A stretch of 64,000 bases of DNA from Manduca sexta (Eukaryota > Arthropoda > Insecta > Lepidoptera > Sphingidae): contig NC_051119.1 of assembly GCF_014839805.1 (NCBI RefSeq), positions 8,239,245 through 8,303,244 on the forward strand, written 5' to 3'. This document shows, one piece after another, positions 24,841 through 36,243 of the stretch. Each line of letters begins with the position of its first letter. Positions within the stretch are counted from its first letter, which is position 1. The notes beneath the pieces are model-generated. The model was not told where the DNA came from and ran no database searches. It saw only the letters and a program-made list of their open reading frames with translations. The position numbers were made by a program, and so were the translations under genes.

Positions 24841-26510
24841 AACACCAAAATAGACTATAAAAAGAAACTTAGAAACTGCGGAATGGATTTTATATAATCC
24901 AAAATTGTCTATTCAGAAAAATATTATGCTAAAGCTCTTTCAGCAAATGAAACCGGGGCCGACATCTTGTACTACTCAAAATTTTTAGTTGTAAACGACC
25001 TTTATACTTGAAGTTAAAACGCCTCCTTAGTTCATTACTTTGCTGTGGAGGGAAATGGACAATTAATATTTCCAACTCCTCCCTATCTTTCTATTTGATT
25101 AATTTCGTTGCGGGATAAAGACAGATTAGTTTTCCCTGAGACTCGCCGAGCTTCATCGCTCGGTGTCATACAATGCCACTGCCGATCCTGGCTTACAGGA
25201 GTTGTAGTGGCGAATGTGATGGCGGGATAATTGTCTACCCAAAATTTTCAGAATTTGATTAGACAATGAGCGCTTGACATTCTAATTAAACACATCGCGG
25301 AAGCCTGCCGTGTGTTCGCGGAAAACAAACAGTAAAACATGGTTTTCGTTTTAACGTTCGTTCCGTATATAAAAAAATGTTTGTCTCAAAATCTGTTTAT
25401 AATTAAACTAGTTATTAATACGATCTAAAGTACTAACTGTTACTAAACTAACTACATTTACTAATCCGTCGTGACTTATCTAAATTAACGAAGAAGAGGT
25501 GAAATAATTGAAACTTTTATTCCAACACTAAAAAATATTTTAGCAAGGCGATCCTCCTAATAAAATGGCGTACTAAGCATATATTTAGAAGCTATTCATT
25601 TGGTTTTTTAGTACATATAGAAAAACAAATAAACATCGTATTTCTAGAATATGTTATTGATGATATTGTTTAATTAATTTTATGACAAAATGTACACATC
25701 ACTTTAATTTCCAACCAACACTCTTAAATAAACTATATAATAAAGAATATTTTGGTATAACACAATTTCCAAAAGACCAAAAATTTATTTTAAAGAAATC
25801 ATTCATAATTCTTCTTCATCCCCTACAACTCGTGCGCCATTAATTAATAGAAATGCTCAAGGCAGTTTGCATAGCGGAGAATCTTAATAAGAAGCTACAT
25901 TACACTGGTAAGGACTTATTAAATAATATTGACTATTTTATCCTTGGAGTATTATAAATTGCAAAGAGCGAGCATAATGCGTAATAATTGACACAAATGT
26001 ACTCAAATTGTTTTTGTTTCATAAAATTTTACTAAGGTGCAGTAAACGTCACGCTCATTGAATTTCCACAATAAAAAATTCGTTAAACGAGTCCAGAACA
26101 ATACATTTATTTTATTTTATTTAAACTTTATATACAGTAAATGTATACAGGTGGACTTAATGCCTGAGGCATTTTCTAACAGTCAACATTTGGGTGATGC
26201 AGAGATGAGACAATGTACATTGCGACTAGAGTTTTTCTAGATCTCAAAGAAGAGAAATTATTGCCTTCACATTTCTATAGCTATGTATTTATTTAAGGAT
26301 ATTTCTATACGATTAAAAAATCCATAAAAATATCCCTTGTTATAGAAAATAGTACGTACGAAAGACAAAGAATTGCAGTAACCAAACGTCGTATAAGTAT
26401 TAACCATATGATTATGAATTAAGTATTATTAAAACTTCAATGAATGACGCCTACTCAAACACATTAACTAGCTATGAGGTAAATCTAATGGGGCTGATAA
26501 AAATAATCGA
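24841..26510. other. Intron-like DNA, no feature recognised
   Basis: No exon with a donor was found. Short hydrophobic stretches (for example after the ATG at about 25,339) are not followed by a splice site. Confidence 0.4.
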
Positions 26511-26512
26511 GT

Positions 26513-26518
26513 CGATAA
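26513..26518 (+). promoter_or_regulatory. CGATAA motif before V4
   Basis: GAGTCGATAACAG lies 264 bp upstream of the V4 ATG, further than for most exons. That would fit an untranslated leader exon in between. Confidence 0.25.
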
Positions 26519-26781
26519 CAGTTTCGTGGTCATTTGAGTAAAGTGTTGATACCCACCGTGCTTAATTCTACTTACTTATAGACTAAAGTGTGCTGTTCCC
26601 TTCAACGAAGAACAAAAACAAGTAGTAAAAATATTTAATTTTAAAAGCGACTCTTTATATTTTTGTGTTCCATTTTTAACAGTTTTTTGCCAAATTTTTG
26701 TATCTTCTAACTCATTCATAAATTATATAAATTAATTTATTTTAGTTTATTGATACAATATTAATTTTGCAGTATATAGAA

Positions 26782-26930
26782 ATGGATGAAAAAGACCCCG
26801 ATGAATTATTGGAAGAAAAAAACGATATAATTAGATCAGTGTGGATCAGATTAATTGTCATTCCGCTCAGCGTCACGTTGTGCGTTCTCTTATATCTGTT
26901 GTACAACTGCCACAAAACTAACAAAGAAAT
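26782..26930 (+). CDS. Membrane-anchor exon V4, phase exception
   Basis: This is an open exon of 49 codons plus two bases ending at T|GTAAGT. An acidic tail of about 20 residues (MDEKDPDELLEEKNDIIRSV) precedes a membrane segment at about residues 24-41, followed by NCHKTNKE. It looks like an array member in every way except that its splice phase is 2, not 1, so it cannot join the same acceptor in frame as the others. ATTAATTTTGCAG at 26,760-26,772 is a plausible acceptor nine bases before the ATG, so V4 may be an internal or second exon. If the intron were retained, a stop follows at once (codon after ATG of the donor), giving a 50-residue membrane peptide. Confidence 0.5.
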
Positions 26931-27383
26931 GTAAGTAATTTTATTTAAATCTTATATAATAATAATTAATAAGGTACTTTCCTATGTTTGATTGCGCACA
27001 ATATTTCACATGTAACAGGAAATAATAGTAAAAAAAATTCTTATGTGAAATCACCATCAAAATTGGTTGAAAAATGAAGCTGTTATTCATATTTTAAATA
27101 TTTAAAAAAAGTAGGGGTGTATCACGCTATTTCTTTCCCACGCGTGCAGCGTTATGGCCTGTGACAGTTGGTGACGTCACACTTTGCTATTACTATTATT
27201 TGGCAGCTACCTCTTCTGCAACATTACAAAGCTTTATAACTTTTTTAATCATGTGTGGATTTTGAAATTCTTTATTAGTTAGGCTAATGAGGTGGAGCTA
27301 ATTGTTTTCACTTAAGGGTTATCGGTAATGACTCGGGGGCTATTCTTAGGAAGAAGACATTAATATCTCATACATAGATCACA

Positions 27384-27547
27384 TTTTCATCCACGAAGAT
27401 GCGCCCCACCACCTTTGGAGCGGTGTAAGGGAACTGATCAAGGCACTATCCCCGACGCTGTCTATAGTAATGCGTTTGCACTTATACTTTTCACGTACTC
27501 TGTAATAGATTAGGGAAAGTAGTAGTGTGCATCTTCGTGAATGAAAA
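27384..27547. repeat. Short inverted repeat, MITE-like
   Basis: TTTTCATCCACGAAGATGC (27,384-27,402) is matched by the reverse complement of 27,529-27,547 with one mismatch. There is no coding sequence. A small fold-back element is the simplest reading. Confidence 0.5.
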
Positions 27548-28200
27548 GATATGTATCGAAGATGCTTGTCTGAAATATGTTTTGATTATATAATAATAAT
27601 AAATTCCCATCTTTACTGCAATAGTCCCTGCACCTTGCAAGCGCTATCTTTGGCTGTATTTCCTCCATAAGTACGAAAGAGAGAGTACTTGCAAGATATA
27701 TAAACCCCAACTAGAGTAATGTATCTTAAAGGGGCCTCTACGTATTGGATCCATGTGCCCACGCAAGCCTTCCAAAAGGACCGTCCCTTATGTCGTGATT
27801 TCCCGCAGGAAAAATACATTATAATAATAATATCAGCCCTGTATTATACAAACGTCCCTCTGCCGGGTATTAATGGAAACATATTCGGCTGTCGCGCGTT
27901 TGAGCATACATTGCCGCCATACACCAACAAAGGTATTTCATGCTATTCTCATGCTCGAACAGAAATGATAACATTAAAGTGGTTTCAAATTTTTGTACTT
28001 TTATATCGGTACTGGTTTTACAAAACGGGCCAAGGTGAAATGAAAATATAAAAACATTAAAAATTAACTGTTGGTGTTAAATACTTGTGGCTCACAATCA
28101 CGATTTACAAAACATAAGTGGTTAGAGTACATGGTATACACATCAGTTTATTTTTACTTAATAATATACAGTTTGTTACATAAAAAAGTTCAAAATGCTT
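27548..28200. other. Non-coding DNA, possible repeat remnants
   Basis: A 110-codon open frame spans 27,719-28,051 but shows no domain or splice signal. A short piece of the tRNA-like SINE end (ATCAGCCCTGTATTATACA) lies at about 27,831. Nothing here is supported as a gene. Confidence 0.35.
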
Positions 28201-28234
28201 GACCTAGGAATTAAGAACATTGATCCACACCACA

Positions 28235-28257
28235 CGATAAGCCAGGACAACTTATCG
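28235..28257. promoter_or_regulatory. Two GATA-type motifs before V5
   Basis: CGATAAG at 28,235 and TTATCG at 28,252 lie in opposite orientation 160-185 bp upstream of the V5 ATG. Confidence 0.35.
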
Positions 28258-28417
28258 AAATTCAAAATAGAACACCGCAAGCATCAACGAAAGCTTTAAA
28301 AACAACATTATCTCCAAGAATTAAATAATGTAAACAGACGTAAATGTACACAATTCTTTTGATAATACTCCTTGCTTCATACAATCGTACGGTGTCTGGT
28401 AAACATTACGTACGACA

Positions 28418-28529
28418 ATGCGCATCGAAAAGTTTGAGCTAATTTGTGTCCTCCTACTGCCTATTATAAGTTGTTTGGTGTATTTCATGGTTGTTATTGG
28501 GATTTATTTGAAGAGCCACTGTGTTGCTA
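28418..28529 (+). CDS. Alternative first exon V5, membrane anchor
   Basis: This 112-bp open exon has 37 codons plus one base and ends at A|GTAAGT (phase 1). A seven-residue charged tail (MRIEKFE) precedes a membrane segment at about residues 8-31, then KSHCVA. The start has A at -3. The 3' half of the exon with its donor is repeated twice more downstream (28,632 and 28,774), evidence of local tandem duplication. The coding part of copy 2 is conserved as IVIGFYLKRHCVA, while copy 3 has lost its donor. Confidence 0.8.
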
Positions 28530-28895
28530 GTAAGTAGATTATTTTTTTTAATAAGTATTAAATTAAAGTACTTACTAACTGATCTATTAGTCGGTTGAAT
28601 AGTAATTTAATTATATTTTTCCTATTTTCAATTGTTATCGGGTTTTATTTGAAGAGGCACTGTGTCGCTAGTAAGTAGATTATTTGCTTCAATAAGTATT
28701 AAACTAGTAATACTTACTAATTGATCTATTAGTCAGTTGAATAGTAATTTAATTTTTTTTTTCCTATTTTCAATTGTGATTGGGATTTATTTCAAGACGC
28801 ACTGTGTTGCCAATAAGTGATTTTTAGTTATTAAGTAACCTTACTTACTAACTGATCTAATATTAGTAGGTTGAATAATTATTTTCAATGTGTTT
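28491..28895 (+). repeat. Three tandem copies of the V5 3' half
   Basis: Units of about 141 bp start at 28,491, 28,632 and 28,774. Each begins TTGTTAT or TTGTGAT and holds the last codons of V5, the splice-donor region and about 90 bp of intron (for example CTGATCTATTAGTC). Copy 2 keeps A|GTAAGT in frame. Copy 3 reads A|ATAAGT, a broken donor. Copies 2 and 3 have no ATG or obvious acceptor in front. Confidence 0.85.
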
Positions 28896-29007
28896 TCATA
28901 TTTTCAAAAATCCTTACACTTTTAATTTTTGTTTTTATTTTATTTACACTTTTTACACATGCATCAATGGCGAAGGTCCATATAACACGATTCCTATCTT
29001 CCCTTTA

Positions 29008-29312
29008 TGTAGAACTAGCGACCCGCCCCGGCTTCGCACGGGTGCAATGCTGATACTAAATACACTACAGAAAAACTGTGAACGTTGTATATAAAAACAT
29101 AGCGGCCCGCTCTGGCTTCGCACGGGTATAACATAACAAAATAACAGTATTTCTCCACTATTTAATGGATGTTATTATTATACATATAAACCTTCCTCTT
29201 GAATCACTCTATCTATTAAAAAAAACCGCATCAAAATCCGTTGCGTAGTTTTAAAGATTTAAGCACACATAGGGACAGAGAAAGCGACTTTGTTTTATAC
29301 TATGTAGTGATG
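29008..29312 (-). repeat. Short element with CGGCTTCGCACGGGT
   Basis: ACTAGCGACCCGCCCCGGCT starts a familiar lepidopteran short repeat. A second GGCTTCGCACGGGTATAAC block lies 95 bp further on. It ends near TTTGTTTTATACTATGTAG. Confidence 0.5.
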
Positions 29313-29559
29313 ATGTAATTATCATTAAAATGATTTGCAGACCGCATTTATGTATATGACTACCTATATGTTCTGTCGGGTTCCCTTTCAGACAATTAAA
29401 CCTTTCACCACTGCATGGTATACAGGCGGACACATTATTTTTCCTTTTAACCTATTCCAGTCTGTTGCAGAAAGGACTAGCTTAATTTTCGTGTCTAGTT
29501 ACTTTTCTGGTATCAAGTTTCACTCCCCCTAAAAAAAGTAATCCTAGCAAAACCGTATT

Positions 29560-29772
29560 AATTGTCTGTTGTTGGTGTTGTCCTGATTAGACTCCAGGAC
29601 CTATCAGCCTACAGTCACTATGTTACCACTCCCTCCACCTTTCCGTATCCCATCCCACATATCCCATCCTCTCCCTAATCTCCCTTCAGGCCCCTGCAGT
29701 CGTTAAGCCGGGAGATTCCAGTATCCCATTCTGTTTTCCCTGATGTTGACTGTAGGATGGCTTAACCCAAAA
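29560..29772 (+). repeat. Repeat related to the 44.4-kb element
   Basis: CCTGCAGTCGTTAAGCCGGG and the following block up to TTGACTGTAGGATGG match 44,399-44,470. It is pyrimidine-rich in its first half. Confidence 0.45.
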
Positions 29773-29819
29773 AAGAACTATGCTGCCATTAGAGTTAACC
29801 AACTATTACTCATATCTAT

Positions 29820-30022
29820 ACACATTATAAAACAAAGTCCCCTTTTCTGTCTGTCTGTATGTTATCGATTTTCTCAAAATCTACTGAACGGATTTTTATG
29901 AAATTTGGTATGGAGATAGTTTAAGACCCTGAGAACGTTATAGGTTACTTTCTATCTCTGGAAAATATATAGCGGGACTTTTATCCCGGAAAACTCCTTC
30001 ACGCGGATGAAGCCGCAAGCTA
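29820..30022 (+). repeat. Helitron-like short element
   Basis: It runs from ACATTATAAAACAAAGTCCC to GCCGCAAGCTAAAG. It is closely similar to 36,558-36,762. Confidence 0.6.
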
Positions 30023-30029
30023 AAGATAG

Positions 30030-31880
30030 TTGCATATAAATATAATTAAATATTTAAATACATTTTTATTTATTTCTGGGGTTTTATCCAGCAAGGACAT
30101 GTCAACACTTCTTATTATTTATTTTAAGCAGTAATTTGAACTACTAACTAAAACCTTGAACATTATCTCATGTGCAGGAACTAAATTTCTCCTCAAAACG
30201 TCGCAAGGTCAAGTGACGTATGCTTACACGTAATCAAGGAACAGTATAATTATATACTTTGTTTAAAACCATAGACATTAAACAGTATAGTTATAGACCG
30301 GCGATCAGGATCAAATTTGTGCTCCAAAAATTATTATTAGTAATACATTTTTGTCTTATTTCAAATGTTCGTGTAACAACATGTCACACAGTCCTTTGAT
30401 AAATACAAAAATAACACATTTATATGCTAATGTGCGCATTCAAAACGTACAAATCATGATTTGGAAAAAATGAGAATAATTTTACATTGGTGTTATGCTA
30501 TTTGAGTTGATTGAGTAACCATCACGTAAGCGCAATTTTTTGTGTAATAATCTTCCGAATGTCCGCTCTATAATCTTAAAACTCTTTGTTATGAACACTA
30601 TTCGTAATAAATCCTATAATATACATTCGCAGGGTCCTTTAAAAATGTCAAGATCCAACTAACATTCCACTACTATCTATAGCTAAGTATTATTTAGTCC
30701 AGCTACACATCTCTATCAGTCTTACTTATAAACTTATTTTAGCGTTAATGGTGGTTAAGAATTGCTTAAATAGCTGTTGAAAACATCACCGGCTCCTAGT
30801 TTAAACCTTGTTAAGAAGCAAGATGGTTGGTTTTTCACTTACAGCTGATCGAATAAATTTGTATTTTAACTAAGCATGCTTTGCGAAGTTTTTATAAGTA
30901 AGACTGTATGTCTCCTGGTATTGCAGATGTTTATAGGCGTCGCGTCGGTGAACTGTATGCGCGTTTGCCTCTTAGAACATTAAAAAAAAACTTCAATTAT
31001 TTATGAATATGGCCTTGTGTGGATTCTAGAACATTTCACACATATATCTAAGTAAATACTAATTGTTAGTTATTTGATATCTTGTGACTATAATAACTGC
31101 TTATTACGGTTATGTGTGATAGTTAATATTGCATCATATTCTGATAGCGCATTGTTCTTCGTTTACATGCGCTGTGTACATTATTATGTAAGAGATATGG
31201 TTTACCTTAGTTCAATAATAAATCATCGCCTATCGTCGAAAGTTGAGATTATTCTGTTGTTTTTCAATAGTAACAAGCTTGCATACCAAATTCAACAAAG
31301 AATAACGTATTTACAAAGAGTCTGACCCAATTTCGCAGTATTTTGGATTACAATAATTTTAATTATGCCCTGGTAATTGATATAGCAGTAAATCAAAAAA
31401 AGCGGTTATACTCTATTACATTGTAAACCAGGTTATGTTTTTGTTTTGGTTTAATTTACTCCTTAAGGAGAAGGCAAAGGCTCCCAGCCATACAGCCTAC
31501 TAGATTATGTTATCGTAATTACTGCAGTTTGTTATTTTTTTTTATTTATTTATTACGGGAAACAAGTCCATTGAGCCCCTGTATGTTAAATAAGAAAATA
31601 CATTTGTAATTTACGTAGATGCATGAAACCTAGACAGGAAGAAAGTTTGTTTAATGTACATTTTAAATCAGTAATAAAGAATAAGCCGCCATTGTCTTAC
31701 TCCTGTCACAATTGTCACGGCAGAATTATATAGAGGTAGGAAGATATTTGTTAATGTTTAATTTTTTTAATTCTTTAATAATATGATATGTCAATAGGGT
31801 CATTGACTCCTAAGTAGATCTCATTGTAAATTTAGTCAGCTAGATATCACCGAAAATACATATCAGTAATAATATAGTAT
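30030..31880. other. Intron-like DNA, no feature recognised
   Basis: No array-type exon is present. The 83-codon open frame at 31,074 has no donor and is not membrane-anchor-like as a whole. Confidence 0.4.
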
Positions 31881-31881
31881 A

Positions 31882-32203
31882 ATCATAATAGGAGCCCTGT
31901 ATTATATACTGTCCTACTGTTGGGCACGGACCTCCTCTACTACTGAGAGGGATTACGCCTTCGTTCACCACGCTGGCCCAGTGGGGATTGATAAACTTCA
32001 CACACCATCAAAATTCCTAAAAAAAAATTCTTAAGTATGCAGGTTTCCTCACGATGTTTTCCTTCGCTGTTAAAGCAAGCGATAAATGACAAAGAATACA
32101 CACACATATTTTTAAAAATTCAGGGGTGTGTGCCCTTGGAATTTGGACCTGCGGACATAGGTCTCAGCAGTCCATTCCACACCCAAACTAGGCTATCGCC
32201 GCT
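31882..32203 (-). repeat. tRNA-like SINE family copy, inverted
   Basis: This is a near full-length inverted copy. It runs from GTATTATATACTGTCCTACT to the complement of the head at CTAGGCTATCGCCGCTC. Confidence 0.75.
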
Positions 32204-32395
32204 CTATCAGTAACAATGCATTATGCTAATTGAGCTCAGATATGGATAATCTTTTGTTTGTTTTTTCTTCGGTGTCTTTGTTTATTTTTTAAGCATTTGT
32301 AATTGGTACTAGCTATCTACAGACTACATTTATGAAATTATATTGCTTAGATAGTTATTTTATTGATACGCACGCCAACGACCTCGACTCTGTCA

Positions 32396-32409
32396 CCGCC
32401 ATCTAGTGC
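32396..32409 (-). promoter_or_regulatory. CTCF-like motif
   Basis: On the minus strand GCACTAGATGGCGG matches CCASYAGRKGGCRS at 13 of 14 positions. It lies about 930 bp upstream of V6. Binding is not shown; a motif search with a real position matrix would be needed. Confidence 0.4.
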
Positions 32410-32634
32410 CTCAAAATAATAACTGTCGCCACTCGTTAGTAACTCTGACGTGCCCATTCGTCATTTAGTAGCCGTGGGGTGTATAAAGAGTTGTTAGTGT
32501 ATCTGATATGTTAATTTGTTACTTAGTTTTCAGATAAAATTAATAAAAAAATTGACAATTTTATTGTTAATGTCGGAATTAATAGTTGTTTGACGATAAA
32601 TCTAGTTAAAACAATTAATATGTACTTCTATATC

Positions 32635-32850
32635 TAGTACCAGCATTAGCTAGCGACTTCACATGCGTGAATTTTTTTTCCGTGACTAAAGACCGGCTTT
32701 ATATTTTTCTAGGTCAAAAAGTATAGCGCACAATACTAATGTAGCATCCTATTAGTGTAAACATTTACAAAATCGATTCAGTAGTTCCTGAGATTAGCGC
32801 GTTCAAACAAAGAAACAAGTTCTATTGGTTGATATATTAGTAGGTATATA
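32635..32850 (-). repeat. Degenerate Helitron-like element
   Basis: It contains CTAGCGACTTCACATGCGTG and AGTTCCTGAGATTAGCGCGT, complementary to blocks in the elements at 3.0 and 49.3 kb. Confidence 0.45.
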
Positions 32851-32967
32851 TTGTCAGTTTTGTTACCTAGCTTAGCTTAGACACTTTTTATTCTTTTTCT
32901 ATAATCAAAATTGTGCCTAGAAAACCTGCTTAATATGTATTTATTTGAATATATAGAATGAATTTTC

Positions 32968-33025
32968 TCGAAGGTATGTGAAGTCTACAAACCCGCATTA
33001 AAATAACGTGGCTAAAAGACCTATC
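32968..33025 (+). repeat. tRNA-like SINE fragment
   Basis: GGTATGTGAAGTCTACAAAC followed by AACGTGGCTAAAAGACC is a decayed piece of the SINE 3' part. Confidence 0.4.
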
Positions 33026-33204
33026 CATTTACCTATCCCCTTTAATAAAGATATGCCTATCAGTTTATTATTATTCATAAAAAGTAATAATATTATTCTA
33101 CTATCAATAGCTTTATTCGTTTATTAACAGCTAAATCCACCTGTTTGTGAGACGCCATAAATGAGTGCGTCTGAGTCTAGCCTTAAATCCGGACCAGCCA
33201 AATC

Positions 33205-33228
33205 TTATCGTTAATTCGTAACCGATAA
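33205..33228. promoter_or_regulatory. Two GATA-type motifs before V6
   Basis: TTATCG at 33,205 and CGATAA at 33,223 lie in opposite orientation about 115-135 bp upstream of the V6 ATG. Confidence 0.35.
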
Positions 33229-33340
33229 ATCAATGTATCAGATTGCCTCATTACAAACATCATATTAATCTCTACCTTCGCGAATAGTGATCAACTTCCT
33301 ACAATTTTATTAAGTGATTTATAAAAAATATTTGGAATCA

Positions 33341-33425
33341 ATGAAGATGCAAATTTATTTAATAATTGTAGTTGTGTTCTTAGTGGGTATTACGTTGTAT
33401 ATAATCGAAGTGATTTGGGGAAACA
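33341..33425 (+). CDS. Alternative first exon V6, membrane anchor
   Basis: This 85-bp open exon has 28 codons plus one base and ends at A|GTAAGT (phase 1). Four residues (MKMQ) precede a membrane segment at about residues 5-22, followed by EVIWGN. A TTATAAAAAATA stretch lies about 20-25 bp before the ATG. The start context is the weakest of the array (T at -3), and a second in-frame ATG lies two codons later. The short anchor followed by a Trp resembles the N terminus of microsomal enzymes in general shape only; no family is assigned. Confidence 0.75.
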
Positions 33426-33949
33426 GTAAGTCATTTTTATTTATTTTTCTCACGACTTCTTTCTAGTAGGCCGTGCCAATGTTATTTCTCAAACTACAGC
33501 AATTATCCTCACTGTTTTACTTGTGATGAAAATAATAATTCATTTATTTTTATTTTCACTTACAATGTTTTACATATATCTTTGTGTACGCTGATTTTCG
33601 TAATTCGTATATAATATGTAGAAGAGCTATAGTAACTGACATTCGAGTGTGAAATTTTGGAATTCTTTGATTTCGTATCACTATTGTATATTCTGGTAAT
33701 GGCACCTAACAGTTGTTATAGGATCTTGTTGGAATTTTACTTTTGATTTTCTAATTAAACTTGTGTTCAATAGAATCAGCAGGCCGTAATGACATGCTGC
33801 TATATAATTTCAATAATTTGTTTACTTCACAGATTTTTTTAATATAATTCAATCTATAGCCTGACCAATGAAATAAATAATGTCGCTATGTTGTGGTAAA
33901 ATATTAAACTAATTTTTTTTACTGGCATCTTTAATATTAAAACCAAAAT

Positions 33950-34400
33950 GCAAAAGTGGCGCCCAACGAGATTTTATTTTCTTGGTCTAGCTATACTTGA
34001 TTTTTGATTTACGAGTATTAAGTTCATATGTTGAATTAGAAAAGTATGAATTGTAGGTAAAGTCGAGATCACATGTTCCTCCCCCTCTCCCGCTTTAACA
34101 ATAACATAGAGCAGAGCGTAATTGAGCGTACGGATATTAGGAATGGAATTGGTGAATTCATTCGAGTTTCGACATACGGGAATGTCAACACTTAGGACTT
34201 TGCTTGTTTTACATTTGGCAACTTCTTTAGAATCTCTAGAGGGGCACAGCTGCCACTCGCTGCCTTCCCTGTGCGACGCCCTTGCTGTTAGATACAATAT
34301 ATGCTGTTGCTACGCACCTAACTCTCGTCAAGGGTATCTGTGGACGCGTCCTTAATGCGCAAAAGAGGATCACTGTACCTTAACAGATTACTGTTTTGTA
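33950..34400. other. Possible retroelement remnant
   Basis: TGGCGCCCAACGAG (33,957-33,970) resembles an LTR-retroelement primer-binding site. The minus strand is open for 107 codons over 33,974-34,297. No LTR pair or pol motif is visible, so this is only a suspicion. Confidence 0.2.
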
Positions 34401-34769
34401 ATAGTACAAAAATTTTTTATGTAAAATAATAGCGGATGACTGAAAAAACATCGTTTTTCGTTTTTGCATCTAAAAAGAATACTCTACATAAGACATACAG
34501 TGTGTTTCCGCATTCAGTTGGATAATTCCTTACCCCTAAAAGCCCCCATAATATTTTGCCCATCCATATTTCCCCCGTGGCGTTAAAATCCCCCCAAGTT
34601 TGAGTCAAACTTCTCATACAGCAACTTCGATCGGCGTAATGTTATAAGTGGTATGCCCGTGTAAATGACATGTGATGTAAAGTACTGGGTCCATTCATGT
34701 TAGATAATTTGACTTTATATTACAGGTTTCATTGTTCAGTGTTCACGTAATCATGAAGGACATAGCTAC

Positions 34770-35005
34770 ATACAACACTAGATTTTGCTCGCGGCTGCGC
34801 CCGCGTAAAAGAGATTTTCGAGATAAAAATCTCGCTATATATTTTCCCGGGATAGACAGTAGCCTATGACGTACCCAAGGTCTCTAAATATCTCCATAAT
34901 AAATTTCATGGAAATCCTTTAGGTAGTTTTTGAGTTTATCGCGTTCAGACAGTAGACAGATGCCTGTCTGTAATGATGGGGACTTTGTTTTGTAGTATAT
35001 CTTTT
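34770..35005 (-). repeat. Helitron-like short element, inverted
   Basis: ACTAGATTTTGCTCGCGGCT to GGGGACTTTGTTTTGTAGTA is the complement of the family seen at 29.8 and 36.6 kb. Confidence 0.55.
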
Positions 35006-35249
35006 AGAACTTTGGAAGAGGAACACCATACATGATTGATAAGTAACTTTAATCATTAACGCAGCGCACGCAACAGAAGCTCTAAACAGAATAAAATTCT
35101 CCTGTTTTTGCAACATTTTTCATTGATGATCCGCTTTTATTGGTCATAGCGTGACATTGTATTGCTTATAGCCTTTCTCGATATATTGACTATCTAACAC
35201 TAAAATTATTTTTCAATTCGAACCAGTAATTGGTCTCTGTTTGGTTTTA

Positions 35250-35533
35250 CTGGTGATAGGTCTTTCATATGTGAGAGTCCGCCTGGGGAGGTACCACCGC
35301 AATGGCTATTTCTGCTGCCAAGCAGCAGTGTATAGTCGATGTTGTATTCCGGTTTAAAAGACATTTTAGCCAGTGATATATAATAAGACTAAACATCTGA
35401 TGTTTAAGGATGGCGAGCGCAGTGGAATACCAAACAATACTTTGTAACTCAAGGTGTTTTATGGTGTTTCTACTGTCGTGTCGCTTACCATCTGGTGAAT
35501 GGCAACCTCGTCTCGTCATTCAAATAAATTTAA
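35250..35533 (+). repeat. LINE-tail/SINE family copy 5
   Basis: It runs from TGGTGATAGGTCTTTCATAT to CATTCAAATAAATTT. AATAAA lies in the sense direction. Confidence 0.65.
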
Positions 35534-35826
35534 AAAAATCTGCAAACTTCTATAAGCTAATATATCCTATAGTAGAGCTCCAATCTATCGTTACGACGTG
35601 TTCTTACTAATTTAACTCTGTTGCACTAACATTAACTGGAACACTTAACATATTTAATCGCATTCAATCAATTTTAGACTGAAAGAATTAATATGCGCAA
35701 TAAAAATACGACCATATTCATTGGGGAATTCTGTTTAAATTCGTGCGTTTAACCGCGATGAACTGCATGACACTAATCCACTGGAGTCTGAGGCACTAAC
35801 TCAAATCTAATCGTTATAATTGTAAT

Positions 35827-35850
35827 CGATAAACTTGATGTACACGATAA
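35827..35850 (+). promoter_or_regulatory. Two CGATAA motifs before V7
   Basis: AATCGATAAAC at 35,825 and CACGATAACT at 35,843 lie 91-114 bp upstream of the V7 ATG. Confidence 0.4.
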
Positions 35851-35940
35851 CTAACAGACATCGTATTAACGTTTGCCGTAGTAATCCATTTTATGGTTGG
35901 TTATAATAAAACAATTTAATAGTTGTGAAACAGTGTAATA

Positions 35941-36019
35941 ATGGAGGTTACTTTACTCATTTTCATTTTGTTCCTAGTGGCTGTTATTATGTATAGTGTC
36001 GAGTTCTTGTGGCGATTCC
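35941..36019 (+). CDS. Alternative first exon V7, membrane anchor
   Basis: This is the shortest exon: 79 bp, 26 codons plus one base, ending at C|GTAAGT (phase 1). The peptide is MEVT, then a membrane segment to about residue 20, then EFLWRF. An ACAGTG initiator-like motif lies about 10 bp before the ATG. Two CGATAA sites lie about 100 bp upstream. The base carried into the next codon is C rather than A or G, so the junction residue differs from that of the other isoforms. Confidence 0.8.
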
Positions 36020-36084
36020 GTAAGTTTATGATATTTGCATTTTAATTTTCTTAATGGAATTCATTTAGATTGTCTAAATAGTTA

Positions 36085-36243
36085 TAGTGGCTCACGTAAG
36101 TGTATCGCGTTCCGAGATCAGCCAGTGTATATCTGGTTTCAACAGGCCGGCATAATTATGTCGACTGTCGAGGAGTAATCATCTCTCGTCAGTCGACATT
36201 CTATTGGACCCGACTCCACTTATATACCTTTGCCGTGCTGTAA
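36085..36243 (+). repeat. TATATTTTATATCC family, 3' part
   Basis: It starts within the family at ATAGTGGCTCACGTAAGTGT and contains the hairpin-forming GTCGACTGTCGAGGAG block. Confidence 0.6.

Noticed and set aside
33957..33970. LTR-retrotransposon primer-binding site TGGCGCCCAACGAG
   Set aside because: No LTR, polypurine tract or pol sequence was found nearby; kept only as a low-confidence note.
33341..36019. Array exons as N termini of cytochrome P450s
   Set aside because: V6 and V7 resemble P450 anchors in length and the Trp after the segment, but no proline-rich hinge or catalytic part is in the window, and other exons have long acidic tails unusual for P450s. The family was left open.
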